Below, in pieces: positions 17,719 to 25,979 of a stretch of DNA of 64,000 nt. The position numbers were made by a program, and so were the translations under genes. The notes beneath the pieces were generated by a model that searched no databases, was not told where the DNA came from, and saw nothing but the letters and a program-made list of their open reading frames with translations. Where the stretch lies: assembly GCA_049840875.1 (NCBI GenBank), contig JASGJE010000020.1, positions 62,001-126,000 of the forward strand, given 5' to 3'. Numbering within the stretch: position 1 is the first letter of the stretch; each line of letters begins with the position of its first letter. The DNA is from JAFDYH01 sp049840875. Lineage in GTDB: Bacteria > Bacteroidota > Bacteroidia > Chitinophagales > Chitinophagaceae.

Positions 17719-18999
17719 TCAAATCAGGTTTTTTCTTTTTAATCCGTAAATGGCGATCACTTGAAATAGAATAGTGATGATCAATAAAGGTAAAATATTC
17801 ATCAGAATATCCTTTAGTTTACCACCCTCAAGAAACAGACCATAATAAGCTTCAAGGCACCAATGCAAAGGCGAGAGCCGCATAATGAACTGGAATGAAG
17901 CAGGCATCGCAAAAGATGGTACCAATAAACCGCCAAGCGCCGCTAAGATAACGATTGATACGGCACCAAAACCATTTGCCTGTTCCTGTGTTTGTGCAAA
18001 TACACCTACACACAATGCAAAGCTGGTGGCACACCAGCCGCAAACTAGTGTTACGATCAGCAAACCAACTTTATCGGCAGGAATATTCAATGCGGGCAAT
18101 CCCATTTTTGGAAGCAATAATGCGCCGATTGAAAATATGATTGCAGCCTGTAATAGTGTTACCAGCAGATATGTGATTTGCTTGGAAGCGAGCGCAACTA
18201 TAAAATTGGTTGGCAGTGTCCGTAAGCGAATAAAGCTACCATTTAACTTTTCACGTACAATACTGCTACCAAGCGAAATAACAATAAAGAACATGGCAAA
18301 AATGGTCCAGGCCGGAATATTATGTTGTGTTGCATTGGGAATATTACGGCTACCATCACGCGAAACAGGTATTTGAGTTACTGGTAACTCGTTTGATGTT
18401 ATCTGGTTTTCTAGTGAATCCGGGATATCCTGTTCGTTGACTGTGGAATACAATTTCTGTACGATGTATTTGCTCTGCACTAACTGAACAGCGCTTCTTA
18501 AAGCGCCGTTGATTGAATTGCGAAATGATTGCTGTAACACCGGGTGATAATAAAGCGTAAGCGGAATTTCTTCTATCGCCTTCGGTGTGGAGGTGTCTTC
18601 GTTTACACTTACATTCTTCAGCGCTTCTTTTGAGATGTTTTTGGCTTTTGCCAGAACGGCTTCTGAATAATTATCCGGTATTACAATCGCGATCAACGCG
18701 TCTTTTGCGTGCATCCTGGTTATTACATCTTTTTCGGTTTGGGTTGAATCAAGTTTCTTTAAATCGAACATGCCGATTTTATCCAACGCCTTTATCAATT
18801 CCACACTTACATTTCCTTTATCCTTATTGTAAATGATCAGGGGAACTTTATTATCGTTTACCAATTCAAACGTACTGTTTTGCACACTGGTGATAACGAT
18901 TGCCAGTAACACCGGCATCAATAACATCAACGTAAGCCCTACTTTATCACGAAGCAGGATGCGAATGTCTTTTAATATGGTTGATTTTAGTTTAAACAT
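17719..18999 (-). CDS. ABC-2 type transporter permease
   Basis: 426 aa. One N-terminal membrane helix (VGLTLMLLMPVLLAIVITS), a long extracytoplasmic loop (about 45-225) and five or six C-terminal helices with the ABC-2 signature region (REKLNGSFIRLRTLPTNFIVALASKQITYLLVTL). It pairs with the ATPase at 19127-19870 to form an exporter. In flexirubin and aryl polyene clusters such exporters are thought to move pigment or precursor across the inner membrane. The leader (19005-19034) contains GCCTTTGT-type words shared with the spacer before acpS. Confidence 0.88.
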   Translation of the reverse strand: MFKLKSTILKDIRILLRDKVGLTLMLLMPVLLAIVITSVQNSTFELVNDNKVPLIIYNKDKGNVSVELIKALDKIGMFDLKKLDSTQTEKDVITRMHAKDALIAIVIPDNYSEAVLAKAKNISKEALKNVSVNEDTSTPKAIEEIPLTLYYHPVLQQSFRNSINGALRSAVQLVQSKYIVQKLYSTVNEQDIPDSLENQITSNELPVTQIPVSRDGSRNIPNATQHNIPAWTIFAMFFIVISLGSSIVREKLNGSFIRLRTLPTNFIVALASKQITYLLVTLLQAAIIFSIGALLLPKMGLPALNIPADKVGLLIVTLVCGWCATSFALCVGVFAQTQEQANGFGAVSIVILAALGGLLVPSFAMPASFQFIMRLSPLHWCLEAYYGLFLEGGKLKDILMNILPLLIITILFQVIAIYGLKRKNLI

Positions 19000-19007
19000 T
19001 TATAAGA

Positions 19008-19028
19008 AGGCAACAAGGCACAAAGGCA
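19008..19028. repeat. 21-bp repeat shared with 33195-33215 (inverted)
   Basis: The reverse complement of this 21-base stretch (core GCCTTTGTGCCTTGTTGCC) is identical to 33195-33215. Both copies sit in short spacers of the flexirubin cluster upstream of a gene start, one in each arm. Confidence 0.65.
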
Positions 19029-19126
19029 ACAAGTTGGTGACACATTTAATAACAGTTATCCGTTTTTAGTGAGCCGTAAGCTTAGGCGAATTGCTTATTG
19101 CAAATTGCCAATTGTAAAACTGCTCC

Positions 19127-19870
19127 TCAGTCTCTGAATTCTTTCCCTGTCAGATTCAAGAACAATCCTTCCAATCCATCCTGTGCATGTTCTTTTAAAA
19201 GTCCGTCGAGGCTGTCGTTTGCAATAATTTTTCCTTCATCGATCAGCGCAATCCTGTTACACAAGTCTTCTGCTTCATTCAATTGATGTGACGTATATAC
19301 CAGTGTTGTTCCTTTTGCATTCAATTCTTTCAGATAATTGATCATCGCATGCCTTGTCTGCACATCTACACCTACGGTTGGTTCATCAAGAAATAAAATA
19401 TCGGGTTCATGCATTACAGCTATTGCAAGATTGACGCGACGTTTCATGCCGCCGGAAAATTTATTCACTTGCTTATCACGAACATCCCATAGCCCAAGTA
19501 TCGTCAGCAACTCTTTTATTTTCGATTCGATTTGTTGCTTATTCAATCCCGACCATGCGCCGAAAAATTCAAGATTTTCTACAGGACTTAATTCATTGTA
19601 AAATGAAAAATCCTGCGGCACGAAACCTGAAATTTTATTTACCGCCTTTTTATGTTGACTGATTTCTTTGTCGAATATTTTTACTGAACCTTCGTTGTAA
19701 TTCAGCAGCCCGGTCATCAGGTTCATCAATGTCGTTTTACCGGCGCCATTAGGGCCGAAAATTCCGAAGCGTTCGCCTGTTGGAATAGAAAGATTGAGAT
19801 GGGAAAAGTTTTGCTTAGCCTGTCCTTTATAGCCGAAGCTAAGGTCGTTGATGCTAACGGCGAGGCTCAT
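19127..19870 (-). CDS. ABC transporter ATP-binding protein
   Basis: 247 aa, complete nucleotide-binding domain: Walker A GPNGAGKTT (about residues 39-47), Q-loop VPQDFSF, signature FSGGMKRR, Walker B DILFLDEPT and switch His in TSHQ. It energises the ABC-2 permease encoded 127 bases downstream. It overlaps the BtrH-like gene by 4 bases (ATGA), a sign of translational coupling. Confidence 0.92.
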   Translation of the reverse strand: MSLAVSINDLSFGYKGQAKQNFSHLNLSIPTGERFGIFGPNGAGKTTLMNLMTGLLNYNEGSVKIFDKEISQHKKAVNKISGFVPQDFSFYNELSPVENLEFFGAWSGLNKQQIESKIKELLTILGLWDVRDKQVNKFSGGMKRRVNLAIAVMHEPDILFLDEPTVGVDVQTRHAMINYLKELNAKGTTLVYTSHQLNEAEDLCNRIALIDEGKIIANDSLDGLLKEHAQDGLEGLFLNLTGKEFRD

Positions 19871-20886
19871 TTACTCCATTTAATTTTGGACAAATCACTA
19901 AATGCCTGCTTTTCGAGGGCTGCAATTTCAATCAGCATGTCACCCATTTTAGCATAATCAGCCTGTGTGCTCAGCCGGCCTTTATAAATACCAGAGGCTT
20001 GTATGGCCGCATCACGCCATCGGTCACCGGCTTTTGTAAAACGGGAAGATAATTCCATCAATTCATCATTAACGGGGAAATAATCATGCGCCTGCTGCAG
20101 AAATGCGCCATAGATAAAACGAAACCCACCGCCGCCTGTTCCTATTTCTTCCTGCATACGAACCAACTGTGCGAGATAACTGCGGGCTTTTTCGGGGCCT
20201 AATTTATCTTTCCATTTTTTAATTCGTTTCGCAATAAAAACAATTCCTTTTACTCCGGCAATCGGACCGGGAATGTGTAACATATCACGCACATTTCTTT
20301 TAATGCCTGTTTTGATTCCCTGTCGTATCTGGTCGTCCGTCACTTGTTTTATTTCTTTTGGATAATACAATTGCCCCTTGGGCGCAAATGCACCTTTGGC
20401 AAAGCGCACCCTTTCCAGTTCATAACTGGTGAGTGTAGCTGTAGTTTCCATCACCGGATCACTGATCAGGTAATTATCGTTCTCTTTCCCAAATACGATG
20501 AGATTATGTGCATTGAAATGAAAACGATATTCTTTTGGAAAATAGGTGAGATAATAAACACCTACCTGGCAGGCCGCAGGAATTCCGCGTTGTATACATT
20601 CATCCAATGCTTTCATCGCTTCCTGTTGTGAAGAAAACTTTTTCCGGTAAACTGGAATACCTAATGCTTTGCAGGTTCTGTTGAAAATTAATCCTGGTTG
20701 TGTGCGGAAAGAAATAGCGGGACCGTGATTAATTTTCATAAACGGGATGTAAATGAAAAATAAACCCGAACCGATTCCGAAAGCTAATGGTTCCGTAATT
20801 TTTTCAACACCGTTATGCCGAAGCAGGCTTGTTGTAACTCCATTCTCACAATGTGCTGCCTGCAAATGTTTAAACTCAACTGTCAT
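19867..20886 (-). CDS. BtrH N-terminal domain / DUF4872 family protein, putative ACP-dependent acyltransferase
   Basis: 339 aa. The N-terminal domain has a papain/C39-like layout with Cys13 (AAHCENG), His127 (FNAHNLIVFGKE) and Asp143 (YLISDPV), matching BtrH, which moves an acyl chain from an ACP to an aminoglycoside amine in butirosin synthesis. The C-terminal half is helical, the DUF4872 part (LDECIQRGIPAACQVGV lies at the junction region, then a long helical stretch after about 190). In a pigment cluster the likely acyl donor is the aryl polyenyl-ACP. An ester-forming role with the dialkylresorcinol is inference only. Coupled by 4-base overlaps on both sides. Confidence 0.8.
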   Translation of the reverse strand: MTVEFKHLQAAHCENGVTTSLLRHNGVEKITEPLAFGIGSGLFFIYIPFMKINHGPAISFRTQPGLIFNRTCKALGIPVYRKKFSSQQEAMKALDECIQRGIPAACQVGVYYLTYFPKEYRFHFNAHNLIVFGKENDNYLISDPVMETTATLTSYELERVRFAKGAFAPKGQLYYPKEIKQVTDDQIRQGIKTGIKRNVRDMLHIPGPIAGVKGIVFIAKRIKKWKDKLGPEKARSYLAQLVRMQEEIGTGGGGFRFIYGAFLQQAHDYFPVNDELMELSSRFTKAGDRWRDAAIQASGIYKGRLSTQADYAKMGDMLIEIAALEKQAFSDLSKIKWSK

Positions 20887-21278
20887 CGAATGTTTTTTAA
20901 TTCTTCCAGTGAAACTTCAAAGACTTCCGCATATTTCTTCAACCTCTTCTCATTTAATTTATTAAAAGCGGAAGGCTTGAGATGTTTTTTGATTTGCCAT
21001 TTCCAAAAGCCAGTATAGGATGCTACGATTGAAGGATCCATCAATTTTAATTCCATGTAGTAGAGTAGTGGGCTCGCTTCACCATTTAATACCTTCTGCT
21101 TTGCGTCGGCGATTCTTTTATCAACGTCATTCCATGCTACATCCAATGCATTGTTTTTTACTTCCCATCCTGCACTGAGCGCTGTGGTATAGTTTCCTTT
21201 TTCATCTACAGCGTAGGATAATTCTTTGGTGAGGCTGTTTAATGCGCCGGCGTCCTGTGGAATTTCTTCTTTTTTCAT
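20883..21278 (-). CDS. Small unknown protein of the flexirubin cluster
   Basis: 131 aa from the ATG at 21278. An upstream in-frame start at 21323 would add 15 unconserved-looking residues. No signal peptide or membrane helix. It is rich in Lys/Glu, with a segment LYYMELKLMDPSIVASYTGFWKWQIKKHL and a C-terminal helical tail (NEKRLKKYAEVFEVSLEELKN) that resembles a helix-turn-helix-like fold only loosely. The stop overlaps the BtrH-like start by 4 bases, so it is made with it and may be its partner. No family recognised. Confidence 0.65.
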   Translation of the reverse strand: MKKEEIPQDAGALNSLTKELSYAVDEKGNYTTALSAGWEVKNNALDVAWNDVDKRIADAKQKVLNGEASPLLYYMELKLMDPSIVASYTGFWKWQIKKHLKPSAFNKLNEKRLKKYAEVFEVSLEELKNIR

Positions 21279-21399
21279 TGGAGTGATATTAGACCGGAAG
21301 ACCGCAGTCGGAAAGACCGGCAATCAGAATTAAAATAAAAAAAAGCATATTGAACGAACTTATCTCCCGGACTTACCGACTATTAACTACCGACTTCTC

Positions 21400-22548
21400 T
21401 TACACTGCTGTCAACAACCCATACATATACGAGAATCGTGAGCTTTCCGGCACCAGTAAAAATATCTTATCGCCTTTTTTCAGTTTACCGCTATTGAATA
21501 ATTCATCAACCATGAAATAGACTGAAGCAGCGCCAACATTTCCGACCTGTGAAAGATTTACAAACCATTTTTCATATGGAATGTGATGCCCCAGCTTTAT
21601 ATGCTCTTCGTAAATTTTATCCTTGAAAAAATTACTGCTCATGTGCGGCATGTAATAAGTAATATCATCAGGATTCAATCCTCTTCTTTTAAATAACTCC
21701 GGTAAAATTTTACCACCGTAAGGCACAATGTTTGGGCTCAGCAGTTTTACATCCTGCTTAATGCTCAGTATCGATTTTTCTACTAGTTCATGATGATCAT
21801 ACTCAAGGTAGCTTTTCAATGAACCATCGGGTCGCTTATCAGCGCCCATGTACATGCAGGATTCCATGTGGTCTGCATATGAAACCCCTTCAAGCCATTC
21901 TATTTTCAGGCTAATACCTTCATCACTTTTCTTATCAGATATCAAAAAAGCCGCAGCGCCATCGGATAACATCCACCGAAGAAATTCCTTGTCAAAACTG
22001 ATGTACGGATTTTCTTCGAGTTCCATCAATTTATGCACTTCATCTTCAAACTGGTTTGCCACCAACGAAGCAGACATACGTTCAGAACCTGTAGCGATGG
22101 CCGTTTTTGCATCACCCGTTTTAATTGCCATATACGCATACTTCAGTGCATGCATGCCGGCGCAGCAAACACCGGAAGGTGAAACAACTTCTATTGAACC
22201 AAGCTCAGGTAACCAGCCATGTACCATACAGGCATGTGATGGCATCATCTGGTCGGCAGACGAAGTACCGCAAGAGAGAACATCAATGTGTTTGATACCA
22301 TCCGGATCATTCCTGAATAAATTCTTAATAGCTTCTGCTGTCAATTGTGCGTTCGTATGCGTTGGTTTGCCGCCTTTTTCCAGTGCGTAATAGCGATTGG
22401 TGATACCGTTATTGCGCAACACTATCCGTCTTGATTTCGATGGTTTCCCGTTTATCATACCGAGGTATTCCTCCATCTCATCATTCGACACAGGGTTATT
22501 GGGAAAATAATGCGACGTTCGTGTTATATAAACTTCATTCAATGACAT
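21400..22548 (-). CDS. darB: Beta-ketoacyl synthase III-like dialkylresorcinol enzyme DarB
   Basis: 382 aa, FabH/thiolase fold with the nucleophile in SPSGVCCAGMHALK (C128/C129), His in YYMPHMSSNFF and Asn in a NLSQVGNVGAASVYFMVDE stretch. DarB homologues condense two beta-ketoacyl units into the cyclic precursor of 2,5-dialkylresorcinols. Its identity is supported by the adjacent DarA gene, 4 bases upstream. It supplies the alcohol half of flexirubin. Confidence 0.88.
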   Translation of the reverse strand: MSLNEVYITRTSHYFPNNPVSNDEMEEYLGMINGKPSKSRRIVLRNNGITNRYYALEKGGKPTHTNAQLTAEAIKNLFRNDPDGIKHIDVLSCGTSSADQMMPSHACMVHGWLPELGSIEVVSPSGVCCAGMHALKYAYMAIKTGDAKTAIATGSERMSASLVANQFEDEVHKLMELEENPYISFDKEFLRWMLSDGAAAFLISDKKSDEGISLKIEWLEGVSYADHMESCMYMGADKRPDGSLKSYLEYDHHELVEKSILSIKQDVKLLSPNIVPYGGKILPELFKRRGLNPDDITYYMPHMSSNFFKDKIYEEHIKLGHHIPYEKWFVNLSQVGNVGAASVYFMVDELFNSGKLKKGDKIFLLVPESSRFSYMYGLLTAV

Positions 22549-22552
22549 CTCT

Positions 22553-23458
22553 TTAAATTAGTTCAACTCCTGAATAATATTTTTTTTGTCTTTCGATTCT
22601 TTTAGACAAAAACGGCTTAAAAAATATCGCGTCCACCAGCAAAATCAGCGGAGCAGCAACACAAAGGGCAATTAAAAGATAATATTTGAATACAACAAGT
22701 AATGTGCTCCTGTTTTTCTTACCGGTGATAATCTTCGACCAGATTTTGAATATTTTTCCAGCTTTCCTTTCAATGAACATTAAATGATACTTGATATCCA
22801 CAGCTTTTTGGTCTACCAGCTTTGATTGCAAATCGTTCCAGTTTCCAGTTGCCAGGTTTTGATTCACCGTTTCGCCAAATATAGAAGCATTTGCAACATC
22901 TTCATCCGAAACACCTGGCTTTGGAAATATTCCCCACTTCTTGTCTTTCTTACCGGTCATCATCCAGTACAAGATAGTTACAAGACTTGTATAGTTATTA
23001 TGCTTGTCTACCAATGCAATATTGCCCACAAGATTTGCACCGGCATCTTTTAGTAAACGTTTATTCTTTTCCTGGGCGTTTATCCACATGTTCCGGCAAC
23101 CGCTGATTGTGATGACCGGCGTATTATTCAATGTATTTTTAAAAGAAGGATGTTGCAGCAGTGAACTTACAGGAATACTTGGCGATAAAAACCAGGGTTG
23201 AAATCCCACGATGATCAGATCATACCGGCTTTCTTTCAATGTGAAAGGATCAAGCTCTGCCGGGGTCATGTTTACACTTTCCGGCATGGCTTCAAAAAAG
23301 GTCTTTGAAGTCCATGGGAAAGGAAATTTATTCAATGGTTGTATATGTACCTTTTCAACTGTAGCACCTGCGGCGATGAGCGGTTTTGTGAAATTATCAA
23401 TGATGTCACCCAACTGCCCCGACTGCGTGAAATAAATCGCTAAGACTTTTTTACTCAT
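22553..23458 (-). CDS. darA: Dialkylresorcinol condensing enzyme DarA
   Basis: 301 aa. An N-terminal flavodoxin-like fold (VLAIYFTQSGQLGDII, residues 4-19; DLIIVGFQPWFLSPSIPVSS; TISGCRNMW) is followed by an amphipathic region and a C-terminal membrane helix (YYLLIALCVAAPLILLVDAIFF). DarA partners DarB in dialkylresorcinol synthesis and is proposed to carry out aromatisation. The C-terminal hydrophobic segment suggests membrane attachment near its lipid-like product. Coupled to darB (4-base gap) and 7 bases after the unknown gene upstream. Confidence 0.85.
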   Translation of the reverse strand: MSKKVLAIYFTQSGQLGDIIDNFTKPLIAAGATVEKVHIQPLNKFPFPWTSKTFFEAMPESVNMTPAELDPFTLKESRYDLIIVGFQPWFLSPSIPVSSLLQHPSFKNTLNNTPVITISGCRNMWINAQEKNKRLLKDAGANLVGNIALVDKHNNYTSLVTILYWMMTGKKDKKWGIFPKPGVSDEDVANASIFGETVNQNLATGNWNDLQSKLVDQKAVDIKYHLMFIERKAGKIFKIWSKIITGKKNRSTLLVVFKYYLLIALCVAAPLILLVDAIFFKPFLSKRIERQKKYYSGVELI

Positions 23459-23465
23459 GCTTTTT

Positions 23466-23966
23466 TTACAAATTAAAATCTCCGGGTTTCAGCACCTTCG
23501 ATTGCTTACTATAGTCAGCAATAGCGTGTTGAACGTCGGCAGGCAGTTTTTTATACGATTGGCGAATATACGCACTGTCTTTTTTTAAATCGTCCTTATA
23601 TCCGAGCATTCCCGGTGCATGCTCCTGTATCATCAGTCGCAGAAAACGGTATTCCCCGTTTTCCCCGTCGTTGCTTATAGCCTCTTCCAGTTTTTTATGC
23701 CCTTGTTTAAAGAGATTGAGCTTTTTACCAGCGCCATTTTCTTTGCCGGCCTTCTTCATCAACAGGGCGCCTTCAAACGCAATTTTTTCAGCGATGTCAA
23801 CCGCTTTTAACAAGCCGATTTGGGCGTCGATAGTTTTTAAATCACCAGACGCCATTGCCGAATAAAAATCTTTCCGGTTAAACGTTTGGGCATCAATACT
23901 GTTACAAAGAATTACCAGTAGTATGGACAGGATGATACTGCTCTTAAATCGGGCTACTCGTTTCAT
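23466..23966 (-). CDS. Secreted unknown protein heading the minus arm of the flexirubin cluster
   Basis: 166 aa with a signal peptide (FKSSIILSILLVILCNSIDA, cleavage before QTFNRKDF). The mature part is almost all alpha-helical and lysine-rich (KKAGKENGAGKKLNLFKQGHKKLEEAISN), ending VLKPGDFNL. It is the first gene of the minus arm, 7 bases before darA, so it is tied to resorcinol formation or export. No family recognised. It could be a periplasmic carrier, but it does not resemble LolA. Confidence 0.7.
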   Translation of the reverse strand: MKRVARFKSSIILSILLVILCNSIDAQTFNRKDFYSAMASGDLKTIDAQIGLLKAVDIAEKIAFEGALLMKKAGKENGAGKKLNLFKQGHKKLEEAISNDGENGEYRFLRLMIQEHAPGMLGYKDDLKKDSAYIRQSYKKLPADVQHAIADYSKQSKVLKPGDFNL

Positions 23967-24132
23967 TGGGTGTCAAATATAATAAGAATAATAATCTGTA
24001 AATGATAATCCATCTGGATAGTCTTGATATTCACATATCTACAAGACTTGAACCTCATTAAAACAAACTAAATAACCGCGCTATAATTAAAGAATCGCTT
24101 TATCTTCGCAGCACAATCAAACAGAACTCGTT

Positions 24133-24684
24133 ATGCAATTGAAAAAGTTTTTTTTACTCGCAATAATCGGAGTGATTATCGGAAGTGCAGCATATGCTCA
24201 GCCTTATCAAAGTGCTATTGGCCTTCGCATTGCTCCAGGATCTTATTATGATGTTGCCACAGCTTCGTATAAATTTTTCATTACTGATCCGGGTGCTCTT
24301 GAATTGAACGCTGGTTTTGGGTTAAAAGGTTATGGCGGCTATTATTACGGTGGCACTTATTACGGAAGCAGTCGTCCGTTTAATTTTTCTGTTTCTGCAT
24401 CTTATCAACATCATTTCGAAATTCCGGTAAGAGGTGGTGGCCTTTATTGGTTTATTGGCGGAGGTTTGACGGGTTACAGAAGTTTTTCCAGTGATGGGCA
24501 ATATGATGGTTGGGGTTTTGGTCTTTTTCCAACCGGAGGTGTTGATTTCAAAATTCCAAGAATACCTTTAGCTGTTTCTGCAGATTATCGTCCAACGTTC
24601 TTGTTATCTCGTCCGGATTATTATGATACTTTTTACGGATCTAACTTTGGGGTTTCTGCGAGATACACTATCGGAGAAAAGTAA
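24133..24684 (+). CDS. Small outer-membrane beta-barrel-like protein
   Basis: 183 aa with a signal peptide (FFLLAIIGVIIGSAAYAQ) and a body of alternating amphipathic strands rich in Gly, Tyr and aromatic residues (YGGYYYGGTYYGSSRPFNFSV, GGGLYWFIGGGLTGYRSF), ending in GVSARYTIGEK. This is the pattern of small eight-stranded barrels in Bacteroidota. It lies between the divergent arms of the pigment cluster, first on the plus strand. Whether it belongs to the pathway is unknown. Confidence 0.7.
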   Translation: MQLKKFFLLAIIGVIIGSAAYAQPYQSAIGLRIAPGSYYDVATASYKFFITDPGALELNAGFGLKGYGGYYYGGTYYGSSRPFNFSVSASYQHHFEIPVRGGGLYWFIGGGLTGYRSFSSDGQYDGWGFGLFPTGGVDFKIPRIPLAVSADYRPTFLLSRPDYYDTFYGSNFGVSARYTIGEK

Positions 24685-24741
24685 TTGAAGTTTTTTTTGG
24701 TCAGATGATCAGGATCAGAACTATAAGGGTTATCATTTCTG

Positions 24742-25974
24742 ATGCATCCTAATAATCTCAAGAATCCCAGTTCAGACCGCCCTACATTTGCAGCAATGAT
24801 CCAGGAGAAATTCAAGTCGCTGAAGGCTTGTGTTATTATACCTACGTACAACAATGCCTCTACTCTTGGTAATGTCATTGCCGATGTTTTGCTTTATACC
24901 AATAATATCATTGTAGTAAATGACGGCTCTTCTGACGATTCTGAAAAGATTATTGATACGTTTTCGTCAGTAAAAAAACTAAGTTATTCAAATAACCGGG
25001 GAAAAGGCTGGGCGCTGCGCCAGGGCTTTAAACGAGCAATTGCTGACGGTTATGAGTACGCGATTACAATTGATTCAGATGGTCAGCATTTTGCAAAAGA
25101 CCTTCCATTATTTATTGAAAGAATAGAAGCGGGTGGCGCTGCTATCATTATGGGCGCAAGAAACCTCGCAGAAGAAAATATGCCGGGTAAAAACAGTTTC
25201 GGTAATCGCTTCTCAAATTTTTGGTTTTGGGTAGAGACGGGCATCCGTTGTCCGGATACACAAACCGGCTTTCGATTATATCCGATAGGATTGATGAAGG
25301 GAATGAAATTCTTTACCCGCAAATACGAATTCGAAATTGAATCAGTCGTCCGTTGCGTTTGGAAAGGAATTAAACTGGAGTGGATACCCATCTCAGTTTA
25401 CTATGCGCCGAAAGAAGAAAGAATCACCCATTTCCGCCCGTTTAAAGATTTCTTCCGCATCAGCGTACTGAATACGATACTTGTTCTGATTGCATTCCTG
25501 TATATTAAACCGAGGGATTTTTTCCGGGCAGTTTTCAGAAGGAATATTAAAGACACATTGCGGGAAAATTTTTCAAGTCCCAATGAGACAGATGCTATCA
25601 AATCACTCTCCATTGCCTTCGGTATTTTTATGGGTATCATACCGATATGGGGCTTTCAATTACTGATCGCTATCGCATTATCCATTGTTTTGCGCTTGAA
25701 TAAAGCTCTTGTAATTATTGCTGCCAATATCAGCATACCTCCTATGATTCCGGTGCTTATTTTTTTAAGTTATAAAATGGGGAGCATATGGACGGCGAAA
25801 CGGGCTGTAGATATTCCATTTAGCAAAAGCCTCAGCCTTCAAATGATTAAAGTAAATCTTGTACAATATATTTTAGGCAGTATTACATTGGCTATCGTTG
25901 GAGCTATCGTATTTGGGTTACTTACATTTATCTTGCTGAAAATTTTTAAAAGAAAGACGATCCCCGCAGCCTGA
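24742..25974 (+). CDS. Glycosyltransferase family 2 fused to DUF2062 membrane domain
   Basis: 410 aa. The N-terminal GT2 domain has CVIIPTYNNASTLGNVI (about 29-45), VVNDGSSDDS, NRGKGWALRQGF and the metal-binding TIDSDGQH. The C-terminal DUF2062 region (about 280-400) has FGIFMGIIPIWGFQLLIAIALS and further helices. This fusion is a regular member of flexirubin and related aryl polyene clusters. Its sugar acceptor is not known. A second possible start is the ATG at 24796, nearer the GT2 core. The gene is followed after 5 bases by the MMPL fusion gene. Confidence 0.85.
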   Translation: MHPNNLKNPSSDRPTFAAMIQEKFKSLKACVIIPTYNNASTLGNVIADVLLYTNNIIVVNDGSSDDSEKIIDTFSSVKKLSYSNNRGKGWALRQGFKRAIADGYEYAITIDSDGQHFAKDLPLFIERIEAGGAAIIMGARNLAEENMPGKNSFGNRFSNFWFWVETGIRCPDTQTGFRLYPIGLMKGMKFFTRKYEFEIESVVRCVWKGIKLEWIPISVYYAPKEERITHFRPFKDFFRISVLNTILVLIAFLYIKPRDFFRAVFRRNIKDTLRENFSSPNETDAIKSLSIAFGIFMGIIPIWGFQLLIAIALSIVLRLNKALVIIAANISIPPMIPVLIFLSYKMGSIWTAKRAVDIPFSKSLSLQMIKVNLVQYILGSITLAIVGAIVFGLLTFILLKIFKRKTIPAA

Positions 25975-25979
25975 ACGAA

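Noticed and set aside
24783..24790. TACATTTG as a promoter of the GT2-DUF2062 gene
   Set aside because: It lies within the likely coding sequence, has no -33 partner, and is only 5 bases before an alternative start.
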